64,000 bases of DNA from Epiperipatus broadwayi (GCA_028023455.1 JAQFVV010006353.1:2888939-2952938); one strand, 5' to 3'; shown: positions 22,240 through 33,316, counted from the first letter of the stretch. Numbers and translations: made by a program. Notes: generated by a model from the sequence alone, not told the origin.

Positions 22240-22790
22240 ATTTCTGACATTTTTCTTTGTCTCACACATCAACATAAAATATATAAAATAATTATTACTT
22301 ATCAGAAAGTAACAAATTTAACTTCATTTGATAGAATTCTTGTTTACTACTGAAATAAATTTTAAATGTTCACATTTGTTTCTGTAAATATTCAAAAAAT
22401 GAGGCCGTAATCAAAACAAAGAGATGTTATATGTCATTGTTTCTAGAAATATTATTTTCAGTTTATAAAATCAATGAAATCTTCTTTGTTTCTGAATATT
22501 TTTAAAAACTTGAATGAACAATTATTTATTTCTCTAATATCTAATGGATTACGTTTTAAAAGTTTAAATTTTTAAAATATTTATTGCAAAATTGCGATTA
22601 TTTTCTTCCTCGTAAATATAAGTAGATTCTTTATGTCATAGCAAGTCTCCAAATTTGCTTCAGACCATATTTATCTTAACTGATAATATAACATTATATT
22701 TTTGAAAATAAAGTATTTCAAGTCACAATAAGTTATTAGTAATTTATATTTGTTGATATCTAATAAATATAGTGTAAATTATTTTTTTTT
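22240..22790. repeat. Dispersed AT-rich repeat Y copy
   Basis: Closest to 61890-62290: both have 'AACATTATATTTTTGAAAA', 'TTGATATCTAATAAATATAG' and 'CGTTTTAAAAGTTTAAATTT'-like blocks. Confidence 0.6.
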
Positions 22791-23187
22791 TTTAAATCTA
22801 AAACCGTAATAAATTTGCAAATAGTTATGTTTTTGCATCATTGGAAATGTCAATGTCATAAAATGCCAAATGTTTTACAACCTTGGCAACACATAATGGC
22901 TGATCATGTCAGGGTGGGACTTATGTCTATTGTTAGAGTGGAAATTTTGAATTTAACATTTTTTTTGCAGAAAGTTTGGGCAAAAAATTTATTATAATAA
23001 AATATACCATTTTACACACATTTTCACATATAATATTTATGGAAAAATTCACCAGGGGCAAATTGGCCAAAAGACATTTCTCTGTCATTTGAAGTATAAG
23101 TGGGTTAAGTCACATGATATATGACTTGATTTTCTCACAATTATATATATATTATTTTTATTTTATTCATATATATGCACATATTTT
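22791..23187. other. No gene seen
   Basis: AT-rich; the 60-codon open frame at 22815-22997 is unsupported. Confidence 0.4.
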
Positions 23188-23232
23188 GTAGCTCTGATGA
23201 TGACTGATTGACAGTCGAAACAGTAAGTAAAT
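23188..23232 (+). ncRNA. Hammerhead-like motif, family D
   Basis: AGCU, core CUGAUGA (23194-23200), extra U, helix II GACTG/CAGTC (loop ATTGA), GAAA (23217-23220), helix III AC/GU with a single A loop, A17, AGU pairing with the upstream GCU. Single orientation without an inverted arm. Confidence 0.5.
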
Positions 23233-23854
23233 AAAACAATAATAAGAATGATATGTTGCATCAAATAAATGTATAAAAAAGTGATAAAACTCCTTATAAT
23301 TAATAATGTAATCAATCACATAATTTAAAAAAAGAAGAAAGAACATTTAATTATGCAAATAGTTTGATATAAATACAAGATTTTTAAATTCAGTCTATGT
23401 CATTATTTTTAAAATCCTCAACAAAATAAGTCAGTTTTGTCTATCAAATTCTTTTTAAGTTCAGTGAAATAAGTATTTATTTATCTATCTCTTTTCATAC
23501 ATATTCTAACCAAAAATTCTGTAAATTACACTAATATTTCTTGTTCTTTTTTAAATAAAAACATGACTAGTCTATGGTAAATCTATTTATTAAAAACATA
23601 TAACTTTGTTATAACAGTACATGTTGATAAAACAATGATTCTAGACTTCTTAACATTTTTGCTATTCATGAGGGTTATTTCTCTACTGAAATCATAATTA
23701 TTGAGATATGCTGAATGATATCTTATTGTCTTATAAACAACTAATAAATGTCTTTAATTTATATTCCAATAATTCAGATGGTACTTCATGTAGTTGCAAT
23801 ATATTTAGTAACAATTTTTTCCCATTTAATTCCATGTTACTCCAAAAGGCAATT
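23233..23854. other. No gene seen
   Basis: AT-rich non-coding DNA. Confidence 0.4.
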
Positions 23855-24245
23855 AAATCATTTATATCAAGTATTTATATTACTAAATTCACCACTTTCT
23901 TTATTTTTCTATAACATCTTATATAAATGCAATTTATCCATTTTACTTTGAACATTTTTTAGCAAAAAAACTTTTTATTGTACTTATATTATATATGCAC
24001 ACAATCTTACATTTCAACTGCCTTGCACTCTTTTTCAGAGCCATTTTAATTCTTTAAAACTATAAAAAAATGTTTTTTAGTTTTAATAAATTAAAAGTGA
24101 CTCTGATGAAGACTTCAGGGCAGTTGAAATGTAAGTTTGTGTGTATGTATAAGTAAAATAAAAAGTTTTTTTTGCTAAAAAGTGTTCAAAGTGGAGTGGA
24201 TAAATTGCATTTATATCAAGTACTTATATTGACCTACTCCCAAAT
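23855..24245. repeat. Palindrome of family D arms
   Basis: Left arm about 23915-24055 and right arm about 24095-24215 are inverted: 'CACTTTTTAGCAAAAAAAAC'-type block, 'ACAAACTTACATTTCAACTG' and 'GTTCAAAGTGGAGTGGATAA' match their opposites. An additional direct copy of 'ATTTATATCAAGTATTTATA' flanks both sides (23860 and 24210). A decayed hammerhead lies in the left arm. Confidence 0.7.
24097..24136 (+). ncRNA. Hammerhead-like motif, family D
   Basis: Core CUGAUGA (24103-24109), extra A, helix II GACTTC..GCAGTT (partly paired), GAAAU. Helices I and III are short or weak. Confidence 0.4.
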
Positions 24246-24839
24246 GATGGTAAATATTATATATTTTATTTTTTATTTTCTTTAATGGATGGAAATAGTT
24301 ATCATCAAAATATATAGTCCTATAGTTCAAAATATAATTGCAGAACTCAATTTGTGCAAAATGTTAGTATTTGTTTACATTTTATATGTCAAGCAGAAAT
24401 AATTGTAAAGGTGTTTTTTTCCATTCAGATTGTTCTTGATAATTTGAAAAATGTTTTTATTTAATAAATATAGAATATATTTATTTTTATAAATATGTGA
24501 TGTTTTAGGGGAAAAAAAGTTTACACTGGTGGCAAAGAACAAAAAAATATCTTACTGTAGGTAAAATAAAAAGTAAAACTCATTTGTTATTCCCATAAAT
24601 AAATTTATAACTTCTAGAATGTTTTCAAATTAATTCTAATAATAAATTTGTTAAAAAAAACATTATATTTGGGGAAAAAATATTCAAACTAAAGGCCACA
24701 TATATAAAAATTTAAAATATAATCTCAATTTAATCACAGTATTTAAAATGTAAACCATAACTCTTTTACAAGTAGATATTTGTTAGCCCTGGTGGCAGAT
24801 TTAGATATTTAACCTTTTTTCCCTGTATAAAATGTTAAT
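24246..24839. other. No gene seen
   Basis: AT-rich non-coding DNA. Confidence 0.4.
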
Positions 24840-25260
24840 TTTATACTAACATTCAATAAATTGGATTTGATTGTTTAGAAATTTAATATTACAAATAAAA
24901 AACACTATAAAAAGTCATATTTGAATTTTGCAAGTATTGAAAAATGGGTTACAATAAAAACAAAAAATGTAAAAACATTATTTAACACTAATCAGCAGAA
25001 AAATAGATTTTAGAAAATCAACAAAATCTTTTTTATTTCAAATTTATTTTTAAAACACTAACAAAATGTATCAAACTTTGTTTTGAACCATTAAAATTGC
25101 TTTGTAATTTTAAACAGAATTCAAAATTATTATAATGACAGATGATTTTGCTTAAAGACCAATGTCAGTAGGTATGTTCATTTTACCACCATGACTTTTT
25201 GTTATCATTATGGCTAAATTTATTGACTTCTATTTGTAAAAATAAAACAAAAATTAATAA
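24840..25260. repeat. Weak dispersed repeat Y remnant
   Basis: Shares 'ACAAAATCTTTTTTATTT' and neighbouring words with 16430-16460. The rest is too diverged to align by eye. Confidence 0.3.
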
Positions 25261-25364
25261 AATCAAAGCATATAAGTGTATTCTTTTGGTTTTAAGGAAC
25301 TTTTATTAATCATTCTTTAGACTAGAGATTATCCACTTAATGAATAATATATGTATTTTTTTAC

Positions 25365-25855
25365 TATACCACTCTTGTATAAGGTAGAGATTGGTTTCTA
25401 TCCACTTTGGACACATTGTGGAGCAGGAATGCAACCATAAACATACGATCAAAGACATGTAAAAATGTATCATCCCCAAGATGCAGATTTCATGCTGAAC
25501 CAGTACCCATTAATAGTTGGCCCAGATCACAATCTCTAAAATATATTTTTATCATTATTCAGTATATATAGATAGTCAACTACAGTTTAATTGATTTGTC
25601 AAACTTATTGCCCTCGTAACTTTGACACAAAGCATTTCATGGAAATATATTAATAATTATTATTAGTTACTCATTAGACTAGAGTTAAAGCTATTCAATG
25701 ACTAATAATTCTATAGTGTAATGTGGTTTTTATCTTCTATCTACATATACTGAAAATAATAGAGATATGTTTGCAATTACATTCCTCCACAAAGTGTCAA
25801 AAAGTGAATAGAAACAAGTTCTTATCTTGCATGAAAGTGGTGTAGTGAAAATTAT
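25365..25855. repeat. Inverted repeat enclosing a family A copy
   Basis: Left 25370-25440 ('CACATTGTGGAGCAGGAATG', 'GGTTTCTATCCACTTT') and right about 25770-25850 ('CATTCCTCCACAAAGTGT', 'AAAGTGAATAGAAAC') are inverted. Between them lie family A blocks with a decayed hammerhead (about 25474-25528, minus, CUGAUGA replaced). Confidence 0.65.
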
Positions 25856-26003
25856 ACTACAGAAATATTACTAATTAAGTCATGATAATCATCACACATG
25901 CAATAAAAATGATAAAAAAGGTATACTAACATTTCCACATAATATTTAATACTGTGAATTAAATACTTCTTGCCTATATCACTTTTGGACTAAATCCAAT
26001 ATC
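25856..26003. other. No gene seen
   Basis: Short AT-rich spacer. Confidence 0.3.
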
Positions 26004-26132
26004 ACATGACCACCACCTCTTATGCTTGTAAAACAGGCAAAACTCACTATACATATTGCCACACACAGCAAGCTAGAGTAATCAATGGATGCCAGGAGGC
26101 CTGTGCATAAAATCCTCATCTAGTGCCTACTC

Positions 26133-26191
26133 ATCCAATATCTCCAGACTAGTTTCTGGATTGTGGCCTTCGTCAGTGAGAAGCCTTGGAT
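26133..26191 (-). ncRNA. Hammerhead ribozyme-like motif, family B, core intact
   Basis: Minus strand: distal helix I ATCCAA/TTGGAT (6 bp), internal loop, proximal part UCUCA/UGGAG (imperfect), core CUGACGA, short helix II (GGCC ACAA UCC), GAAA, helix III AC/GU with UA loop, C17. Helix II is reduced to two pairs. Confidence 0.55.
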
Positions 26192-26382
26192 CTGCGAGCA
26201 CTGCACCTATATCTTATGATCTAATGCAACCCTCCAGCAGCCACCTTTTATCTCCCATTTAAATACAAAACTATGACTTTTAAACTGAAAACAACTTAAT
26301 GTTTTCAATGCAAGCCCATTAGCTTATATAGTCATATGGGTCTGAACTCAGTTCAGTACCCATCTAGATGCAGTGTTCTCAG

Positions 26383-26441
26383 ATCCAAGGTTCCTCACTG
26401 ACGAGGGCCACAAGCCAGAAACTAGTCTTGGGATATTGGAT
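26383..26441 (+). ncRNA. Hammerhead ribozyme-like motif, family B, core intact
   Basis: Plus strand: ATCCAA/TTGGAT distal helix I, CCUCA near the core, CUGACGA, a G-A pair then helix II GGC/GCC with loop CACAA, GAAA, AC-UA-GU, C17. An extra U after the cleavage position (CUUGGG instead of CUGGGG) disturbs proximal helix I. Confidence 0.55.
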
Positions 26442-26679
26442 GAGTAGGCACTAGATGGGGATTTTATGCACAAGACTTCTGGCATCCATTGATTACTCTA
26501 GCTTTCTGTGTGTGGCAATACGTACAGTGAGTTTTGCCGGTTTTTAAATCCAATATTCATTATATAGCCATTATTATATATAAATTATGTCTATCGATTA
26601 AATAACAAAATATTTTATTACTGTATTAATATATTAAGAGAAATCTGAAAATGTTAGTCTCTTATAACGTTTAGAGTGT

Positions 26680-26990
26680 TAATCAAATTAGTAAACTACG
26701 GAGTTCAAGATCTATGATCACGACCCAATCTTTCATTTCCGGTACTCAAACTTTTTTATAAACACCTGAGCAATAAACCATTTGGTTATTTCTTTGTTTT
26801 ATTAAAATATACTCAAGACTTTATTAGCTGAAAGTTATTGATTAAATTAAAATTCATGTTTAAATGTAAAGAGCTATATGTGTTTATATACTGTAGATAT
26901 GTGTTCGGGTGTATCAGTGTTATGAGATAGAGTGGCGAGTGGTGGGTCGTGTGAAAGTCTGTCATACCCTAGACCTTACATACTATTGAT
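26680..26990. repeat. Fragments of repeat G and family A
   Basis: 26735-26790 ('ACTCAAACTTTTTTATAAAC', 'CCTGAGCAATAAACCATTT') matches 63420-63465. 26894-26975 is the outer end of family A in reverse ('TATCAGTGTTATGAGATAGA', 'GGTGGGTCGTGTGAAAGTC'). Confidence 0.6.
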
Positions 26991-27544
26991 AGTTATAAAG
27001 ATAACAACACTTGCCAAACCTTTAAAAAAACATTTTTAGTTTATTAATCCTAAAAATGCAAAGAATATTCTGCAACTCATTAATAGGATAACGTTTATTA
27101 AAACATAAACCATTTCATTCATTATAATTTAATATAAGTATGCAATATTTTGAAAGATTCGAATTAATTTGTTAACGGGTTTATTACTTTTTTCTTTCTT
27201 GTTTGTTTGTTTTGGTGAAGAGTCTTTATACCGAAAACACTTCTGGTATTTTCTTTAATATTTTATTTTTAGTTTTTCCAAGTGTTGTGATAAAAGATAT
27301 TCATTCTAACTAATCGTTGTGTTACTGAAATATTACATCCAGCTTTCTTAGTAAATGTTTTTAAAAATACTAAAAGCAACTGAACTTAATAATAATATTT
27401 ATTATCGGTCTATTATTTTCAGTCGGTAAGAAACACAATCCAAAATCTAATTAATTAAACTTCGGTGAAGTATTTTGTTTTTAAAAAAGTATATTTTTAA
27501 AAACTGAAAATATGAATCATATTGTTTATATATGTGGTATAAAT
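26991..27544. other. No gene seen
   Basis: AT-rich non-coding DNA. Confidence 0.4.
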
Positions 27545-27985
27545 CCACTAAAAACATCACATGATCACCATTTCCTATGCATGCACAAGTTGTTAAAACA
27601 GTTGCAAACTCTCCATACAGTAGTGCCAACCAGTGCAAGCCTGGCTAATCAATGGATACAAGAAGGTTTGTGTACAAAATCCCTATCTAGTGCATATTCA
27701 TCCAATATCCCCAGACTAGTTTCTAGCTTGTGGTTTCATCAGTGAAGAGCCTTGGATCCGAAAAACTTATGGTTTTCATCAGTGAGGAATCTCAGATCTG
27801 AGAGTATTAGTGCGCCCAAATCCAAAGCTTTTCACATATGAAAGTCACACCCTCTGGGGATATTGGATAAGTAGACACTGGATAAGAATTTTATGCATAA
27901 ACTTTCTTGTATCCATTGATTACTAAGGCTTGCACTGTGTGACACTACTGCATGGAGAGTTTTCTATTGTTTTAATGAGTGTTTA
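27545..27985. repeat. Family B foldback, medium, diverged
   Basis: Left end 'ATCACATGATCACCATTTCC', right end 'CATGGAGAGTTTTCTATTGT'. Inner blocks 'AAAATCCCTATCTAGTGCAT' and 'GGATAAGAATTTTATGCATA' are opposed. The right-hand hammerhead (about 27830-27880) has lost CUGANGA and GAAAC; the left one is at 27700-27757. Confidence 0.75.
27700..27757 (-). ncRNA. Hammerhead ribozyme-like motif, family B, core intact
   Basis: Minus strand: ATCCAA/TTGGAT distal helix I, CUUCA/UGGGG proximal (five pairs with two G-U), CUGAUGA, weak helix II, GAAA, AC-UA-GU, C17. Helix II (ACC ACAA GCU) is the weak point. Confidence 0.5.
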
Positions 27986-28509
27986 AATAGAAAATTGAAA
28001 TACATTAAATATATATATATATATGAAGTTAAGTCTTAATATCTCTAAAAATATTATTGTAAGAATGTAGTGAATATCTCTAAAGTATCTTAGTGTGAGA
28101 GGTTTTCAGGGGTGATGGATGGTTGTGATAGAAATCAGCTAAAGTGAAAGATGTATCGATAATATGGAGGATTTTTAATTGTAGGATTACAATAAGCTAC
28201 ATTTGTTTACTCAGCTTTAAAAAATGTAATAAATTAAAATTTTTAAAAGGAAAAAATGCTTAATTAAAATACTATAAATTTAACAAAGTGAAATTGCTAA
28301 AAAAAAAAAAACTTGCTGTTTAAGCATCAATTCGACAATATTCTTTTTTTTTCTGCCATATTTGGAATGGTTGTAGGCTTATAAACAGGAAAGTTTCTTT
28401 TACTTACCTCTAAAAATATATATGTCTGTGGCAGTTTTTAGACTACATAAAAGCATTTTTTATTAATTTACAGTTAGACTTTCAAGTTCTCTTCAGCTTT
28501 CCATTCTAT
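27986..28509. other. No gene seen
   Basis: AT-rich non-coding DNA with a short (TA)n at 28009-28023. Confidence 0.4.
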
Positions 28510-28745
28510 TTTACACAGCCGGTATACATGATTACGCACATGTGAAAAAGATAAATGATCTCCAATATATGCATTTTATGCTAAACCAGAACTTATTAGT
28601 TGGTTCAGATCATCATCTCCCAAACATATATATAACCAGTGCTTGGTTTATATTAAGATAAAAAATCTTCAAACTTTAATGGACAGGCTTCAATCTATTC
28701 GACCTTCCAACTCTTCAGCCATATCCATATTACTCATCCTATAGG
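28510..28745 (-). repeat. Family A repeat copy
   Basis: Blocks 'ACATGTGAAAAAGATAAATG', 'CTTTAATGGACAGGCTTCAA' and 'CCAACTCTTCAGCCAT' in the family order. Single orientation. Confidence 0.75.
28557..28611 (-). ncRNA. Hammerhead-like motif, family A, helices kept, core mutated
   Basis: Minus strand: perfect helix I (GATCU + bulge GAA + CCAA with UUGG + AGATC), helix III AU/AU, but core CUAAUAA (G5 and G8 to A) and G12 to A. All three core changes are G to A. Confidence 0.5.
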
Positions 28746-29429
28746 TTAGATAATATTAGTAATTGTAGTTAGCACTATATTCTAATTTCTTTACTGATTA
28801 AATAACATTTTGAATTAATGTGTAATATAAACGTCTTCAAATTATATTTATGGTTTGTAACAAGCCTATTCAACCTTAAGCAATCCAAGGGTCACCTTAA
28901 AAAACATATCTGAGGACTGTATCCAGAATAATAAATTCAGAACTAATTATACATTAATCACACATGTCCACTGTGATCACTTAGAGATGTGCATTGGATG
29001 AAAACAATGCATCATTTTTTGAAACATCTTACATTTCAAAAATATGTGGTGTTATTGTGATGTAAAAACTCCAGATATTAATATCAACATCAAGATTATC
29101 GAATAATGATAAAATTAAATATCTAATAAGGAATCAATCCAAATTATTGTATTTTTTTTACTCAAAATAATCAAAATCTTTAGCCAGCCTGCATAAATTC
29201 TTGCCACATGACAATATTGCCCACAGACTGCATTTTAGACAAGTATGGTCTATATAAAAATTAGAAACAAATAACAATTAATTACAAATCAAAGGGTACT
29301 ACTTCTTAAACTTTTTGGCTATAAACATCTTAAAATTTATTTCAGAGCACGTGTCTGGAGATTGAGATTAATGAAACATTTGAAAATAAATTATAGATTA
29401 AAAGAATTTGTAATAGAATGATCAATTGC
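28746..29429. other. No gene seen
   Basis: AT-rich DNA. Two stretches (about 28860-28930 and 29195-29255) vaguely recall ends of hAT-type non-autonomous transposons, but I could not define termini or target duplications. Confidence 0.3.
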
Positions 29430-29561
29430 TCAAGAAGTCACATGGTGTTTAAGCACAAAAACGAAAGATTGGGGGTGACAACCATTCTGCTTCATTGGTG
29501 AATTGGCCAACTGGAATACTTTTAGTTTACACAACTAGCCTATCTGGTTAGGGTCTCCATG

Positions 29562-29760
29562 CTGGTTAGGGCATCACCTCATACCCAATATTCACAAATC
29601 TAAAAGTCCACGTTCAATTCCCATGCTGGCAACATAACTGGTCAGACTAATGGCACCTAAAGAAGGAAGGAAAATAATACAATTCAAAATATTGTTATTA
29701 TTAACAGTTGAATGTAATGGAATTTTTCTAAAGACTTTTAATAAATCCTCCATACAATTG
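29562..29760 (+). repeat. tRNA-derived SINE
   Basis: A box CTGGTTAGGGCATC (from 29572) and B box CGTTCAATTCCCATGC (29611-29626) at tRNA spacing are followed by 'TACTGGTCAGA.AATGGCACC'-like and 'TAAAGAAGGAAGGAAA' body sequence and an AT-rich tail. Relatives are at 36365-36655 and 36960-37085. Polymerase III promoter boxes are readable, but the tRNA fold is lost. Confidence 0.65.
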
Positions 29761-30894
29761 GCTTGTTTATTATAAGTTAGCCTGGTGTATTAAAAATGTA
29801 ATCAAATGGAGTTTATAAGAAGTTTAAACAAGAGAAGTGGCAAAATCAGACACAACCCTAGAGTTTTGAACTCCAGACTCTATCATTCTACATCTGATTT
29901 TATATATGTGCTGCTAATTTAAAAAAAAAGTGGAGAAAAAAGGAATGGTCTTAAATGTGCATAATGGAAAGCTAATGAAAAGAATAAAATGATAAAATAG
30001 CAACGTAAAATGATGATACAAAAAATGGCATAGAAATAGATGCTAGCGTGATAATCTTAAGAATGGGAATAATACTCATGAATACGTAGCAATAGAATAA
30101 AGGATTGAACGACTTAGGGAAGGCAATATGTAGTATGAAATATATCTTTGGCAGACATTAATGACGATTTAAAGAATTTATGTACAAATGATAAAGTTAA
30201 CATATAATTCAAATTGTATTTAAAAATAATAATAATAATGTGTCTATAAAGAAGTAACACGATATTTATTTCGCTTAAAATAAAAATTATACTTTGATAG
30301 TTCATTTTAAAATAGCTGAAAGCAAATATTTGCGAATGTTTACAGTTACATAATTCAGTTTTTGTTTTATTAAAATAACATTGTGTTATAAAAATATGTT
30401 TGGACAGTTAATCAATAAACGTTACACGATTGTTGAGCAAAGCAATAAGTTTTATTTTCAGAGGTATTGTCTGGAAATACAAATATTAGCCAATGTTCTG
30501 TGCAATATTATTAAATTTTTATTAAAATTATTTTGTGCTTTAAAAAAGAAACGTGTACCTATTAACTAATAATTGATATTTGCTTATTAGAAAACGGTCA
30601 AGAGGTTTTATAAGTAAGAACTATGTAAGAATCAAAATGTATATTGAAAGAATTATTAAAATAATGGGATTTTAAGTTCAAAACTAATCATACAATTTCT
30701 ATATATACAGCCCATTTCGCGAAACAATTAAGTAAATAACATCTACTTTTTGTTATATTAACGACAATCTATTTTGTGTTATAAAAGATGATTACTTTTG
30801 TCACTTTTGATCTGTTATATAATAAAACATCAAGAATTGATATTTTTTAAAAAGCAAAACTTAATTTGCATTCATTATTGTTTTTTATATAATG
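29761..30894. other. No gene seen
   Basis: AT-rich DNA. Short open frames at 30114-30305 and 30381-30569 show no domain, signal or neighbour support. Confidence 0.45.
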
Positions 30895-31145
30895 AGGATG
30901 CTAATACATTTTCTCAAGCTTTTCAGAATATTCCTATCCTCAGACCATTACTTAATAGTTAAACATTAATAAAGTGCTGGGCTTGATCTAGTATTTTAAA
31001 TCTAATGTTTGAATATTCTTGTGCCTCACTGATGAAAGCCAGAGCTAGAAACTGGTCTGAAGATAAGGATATTCTGAAAAGCTTGTTAAGAGCTATAGGC
31101 ACACTCATTAGATAACATTTGTAATACAAGCTTATTAAATTAAGT
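30895..31145. repeat. Family C palindrome
   Basis: 'AAGCTTTTCAGAATATTCCT' (from 30918) and 'AGGATATTCTGAAAAGCTT' (to 31084) are inverted, and 'CAGACCATT' opposes 'AACTGGTCTG'. The plus-strand arm carries the hammerhead. Ends 'AATGAGGATGCTAATA' and 'TATAGGCACACTCATT' match those at 22040-22215. Confidence 0.75.
31011..31074 (+). ncRNA. Hammerhead ribozyme-like motif, family C, core intact
   Basis: Distal helix I GAATATTCTT (31011-31020) pairs fully with AAGGATATTC (31065-31074). Proximal CCUCA/UGAAG has one mismatch. Core CUGAUGA is at 31029-31035. Helix II AGC/GCU has loop CAGA and a flanking A-A. GAAA is at 31048-31051, helix III is AC/GU with UG loop, and C17 is at 31057. All invariant bases are present. 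Confidence 0.65.
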
Positions 31146-31783
31146 CATGTGACATATGACTGAAGTAAAGAATGGTTCCCCTCTTTTCTTCCAAAGTATA
31201 AGCTTGTGGTTAAGACCTGTAGAGGTCCTTGCCTTCACATTTTCAAATGCACACTCTTGAGGTTTATTGCCTTAGTAAATATTACAATTATTGTTGTTTT
31301 TATATTAATCAAATCAGTTTACAGTTTCACATATTACTTCAGATAAAATTCTAACGATTTTTAATGTACACAGTAAATACGTTTTTATTAATTGCAAATC
31401 AGGTAAAATGATTATCTTTTATCTGACAAAATAGATTGGCATTAGTATATAAAAACGTTGGCTATATTTACAGCTTTATGTAAATGATTCTTTAGAAATC
31501 TTACTTGCAAATTGTCTTAGTAGAATATTTGGCTTGTTTGTTTCAAGAAATAAGTTTATGTTCTTAGTTCTACATATTTAATAAGTCTTCCTTATGTCCC
31601 ACATATTGCAAATAATCTTAGGAACATTTGCACTAACATATATAGGGGTAGCTTTAGATCACTACATTCTCTTAATAATTTGTTGAACAATAATCAAGAC
31701 AAGGTATGTGTGGGGCATAAAAACAGGTGATCTATAAAATTGCATGTCCTAACCCTTCCTGCAGCTCTGTTTACTATGGATAA
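31146..31783. other. No gene seen
   Basis: AT-rich DNA. The antisense open frame 31694-31990 has no support. Confidence 0.4.
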
Positions 31784-32184
31784 TCTCATGCAAGTAAATC
31801 CATAAAAATTGCCCATCATGCATATTTGTACAATAGAGCTAAACAAAGGACTGAATACAGATCTATTTCTCTGGATCAAGAATATGCCATTGGTCAGACA
31901 TTTTCTTAAAGTGTTAGAACAGTATGTGCGGAAAGAGACGATAGGAAAAGAAAGTATAAAGAGGTTTGGACAATTGCAAATGATCCACATTTCATCATTA
32001 CAAAAGATTCATATGTTCTATTGCCTGAAAAATGGAATATCCAATTGCCTTATTTGCATATTGTTTCTCACAAATTATATCATATCAATTATATACGCTT
32101 ACCTGTTCTGCTTAACTTTATTCAGCACTATGACTCTGGAAATGTTTTGCCAAAAGCTGGCTCAGTGCAATTAATTAGTTAATG
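31784..32184 (+). pseudogene. Unidentified coding-like frame, one internal stop
   Basis: The plus frame that includes 'AAAATTGCCCATCATGCA' at 31805 reads KIAHHAYLYNRAKQRTEYRS, ISLDQEYAIGQTFS, a TAA, SVRTVCAERDDRKRKYKEVW, TIANDPHFIITKDSYVLLPE, KWNIQLPYLHIVSHKLYHIN, YIRLPVLLNFIQHYDSGNVL, PKAGSVQLIS and a TAA at about 32179. It has one stop in about 133 codons, balanced amino-acid composition with charged and aromatic clusters, and far better protein texture than surrounding frames. I do not recognise the family. It could be a fragment of a transposon protein or a host pseudogene or exon. A different frame over the same bases (31809-32174) is open for 121 codons but looks less protein-like. No splice sites are obvious. 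Confidence 0.4.
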
Positions 32185-32444
32185 TTTATTAATTTATACC
32201 TTTTCATTGAACTTAAAATCAATGGGTGCTTTAGAATTTATATGAAGGTACCAAACTTACTGCAGACCCAACTATCACATCATGCTACACAAATAAATAT
32301 CCTAATGATTATTTCTAGTCTTTTTTTAACCTAAAAATTATCATATCATTTTGAGCAAAGATACACACTTTAAATTAAAGATGGAAGATATTTATTGTTA
32401 TTAAACATAATCACATTGAGAAAATTATATCACTTTTATTCATG
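32185..32444. other. No gene seen
   Basis: AT-rich spacer. Confidence 0.3.
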
Positions 32445-32455
32445 TGACAGGATGT

Positions 32456-32508
32456 GATCTAAGCCAACTGATGAGTACTTGTTTAGCATGAAATGCATAT
32501 TAGGAATC
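32456..32508 (+). ncRNA. Hammerhead ribozyme-like motif, family A, catalytic bases present
   Basis: GATCU + AAG + CCAA in helix I, core CUGAUGA (32468-32474), weak helix II (GTACTT/TAGCAT), GAAA (32490-32493), helix III AU/AU with GC loop, A17, UUAG. Surrounding family A sequence (32445-32560) is short and diverged. Confidence 0.5.
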
Positions 32509-32560
32509 ATTTACCTTTTTTATGTAATTTTTCACATGATTAAAGCATATGCAGTGAAAT

Positions 32561-33169
32561 GAAGTTTATAAATATATATCTTATTTTATTTTGAAATAAA
32601 AATACTTTGATGATTTATTTTATTATTTCATAAAATCAAAGTTTGGCTTTTAAGAGTACAATATGCAGGCACAAGGAAATAATTAATGCTGTTAAGGAAT
32701 GTAATGCAGTTTATCTATGCCAAAAATTATACTACTCAGTAATTATAATCCATTTGTTATTTTTGGAAATGAGTTTCTAATAACTGAAGAAGATACTTTC
32801 TAAGAATCTAATGTTATTGCTCAAAGAAAACAAGCACGCTTAGTTTCAACTATACATTCTATAAAATTTCTTATAACTGTAGCTGCTTCCACTATGTGAT
32901 TGTTAAAATGGCAAAAACACATACATAAATTACTCACCAATGAACATGTAGTAGCATGCAGAGTTTCTCCCACATATAAGATCAAGAGAACCAATGAAAC
33001 CCCCTTCTCAGAAACCTAACCATTTTTACTCAAAGATACCATTTAGGATTCCCTCAAAGCAAGATAAATGAAGTATATATAAATATGACTACTTATTTTT
33101 ATATTAACCCATAAAATATCACATGACCTACCATATTATTTTAGCTTAAATATTGTTTGTAAAATAATA
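32561..33169. other. No gene seen
   Basis: AT-rich non-coding DNA; short inverted 'TAAAATACTTTGATGATTTA'-type words only. Confidence 0.35.
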
Positions 33170-33235
33170 TAGGCACTATTGCACCTGACCGCAAAGCTAC
33201 TTTTACTTAAAAACAAAATAAAATTATATTACTCT

Positions 33236-33275
33236 GCAAGCACTTTCAAAAGACATGCCCTCATCCTCATAGCTC
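33236..33275 (-). ncRNA. Hammerhead-like motif, family D
   Basis: Minus strand: AGC, core AUGAGGA (C3 to A, G8 kept), extra U, helix II GAGGG..UCUUUU (imperfect), GAAA, AG-UG-CU, U17, GC. It starts 41 nt after the endonuclease stop at 33317-33319. Confidence 0.4.
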
Positions 33276-33316
33276 TGAGTGAAGTAATTATATGCAAATT
33301 ATGCAAAGTTCAAAGG

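Larger units (their letters stand above)
26004..26545. repeat. Family B foldback, full length with two opposed hammerheads
   Basis: Arms of about 230 bp run from 'AACAGGCAAAACTCACTATA' inward and from 'TACAGTGAGTTTTGCCGGTT' inward. Order in each arm: terminus, 'CAATGGATGCCAG.AGGC', 'TGCATAAAATCC.CATCTAG', 'CTACTCATCCAATATC', hammerhead segment, 'GAGCACTGCACC'. The unpaired centre includes 'CAACCCTCCAGCAGCCACC'. Only 62580-63255 is comparably complete. No coding frame. Confidence 0.85.

Noticed and set aside
28850-29260. hAT-like non-autonomous transposon
   Set aside because: Only vague resemblance of two short stretches; no terminal repeats or 8-bp target duplication could be defined.
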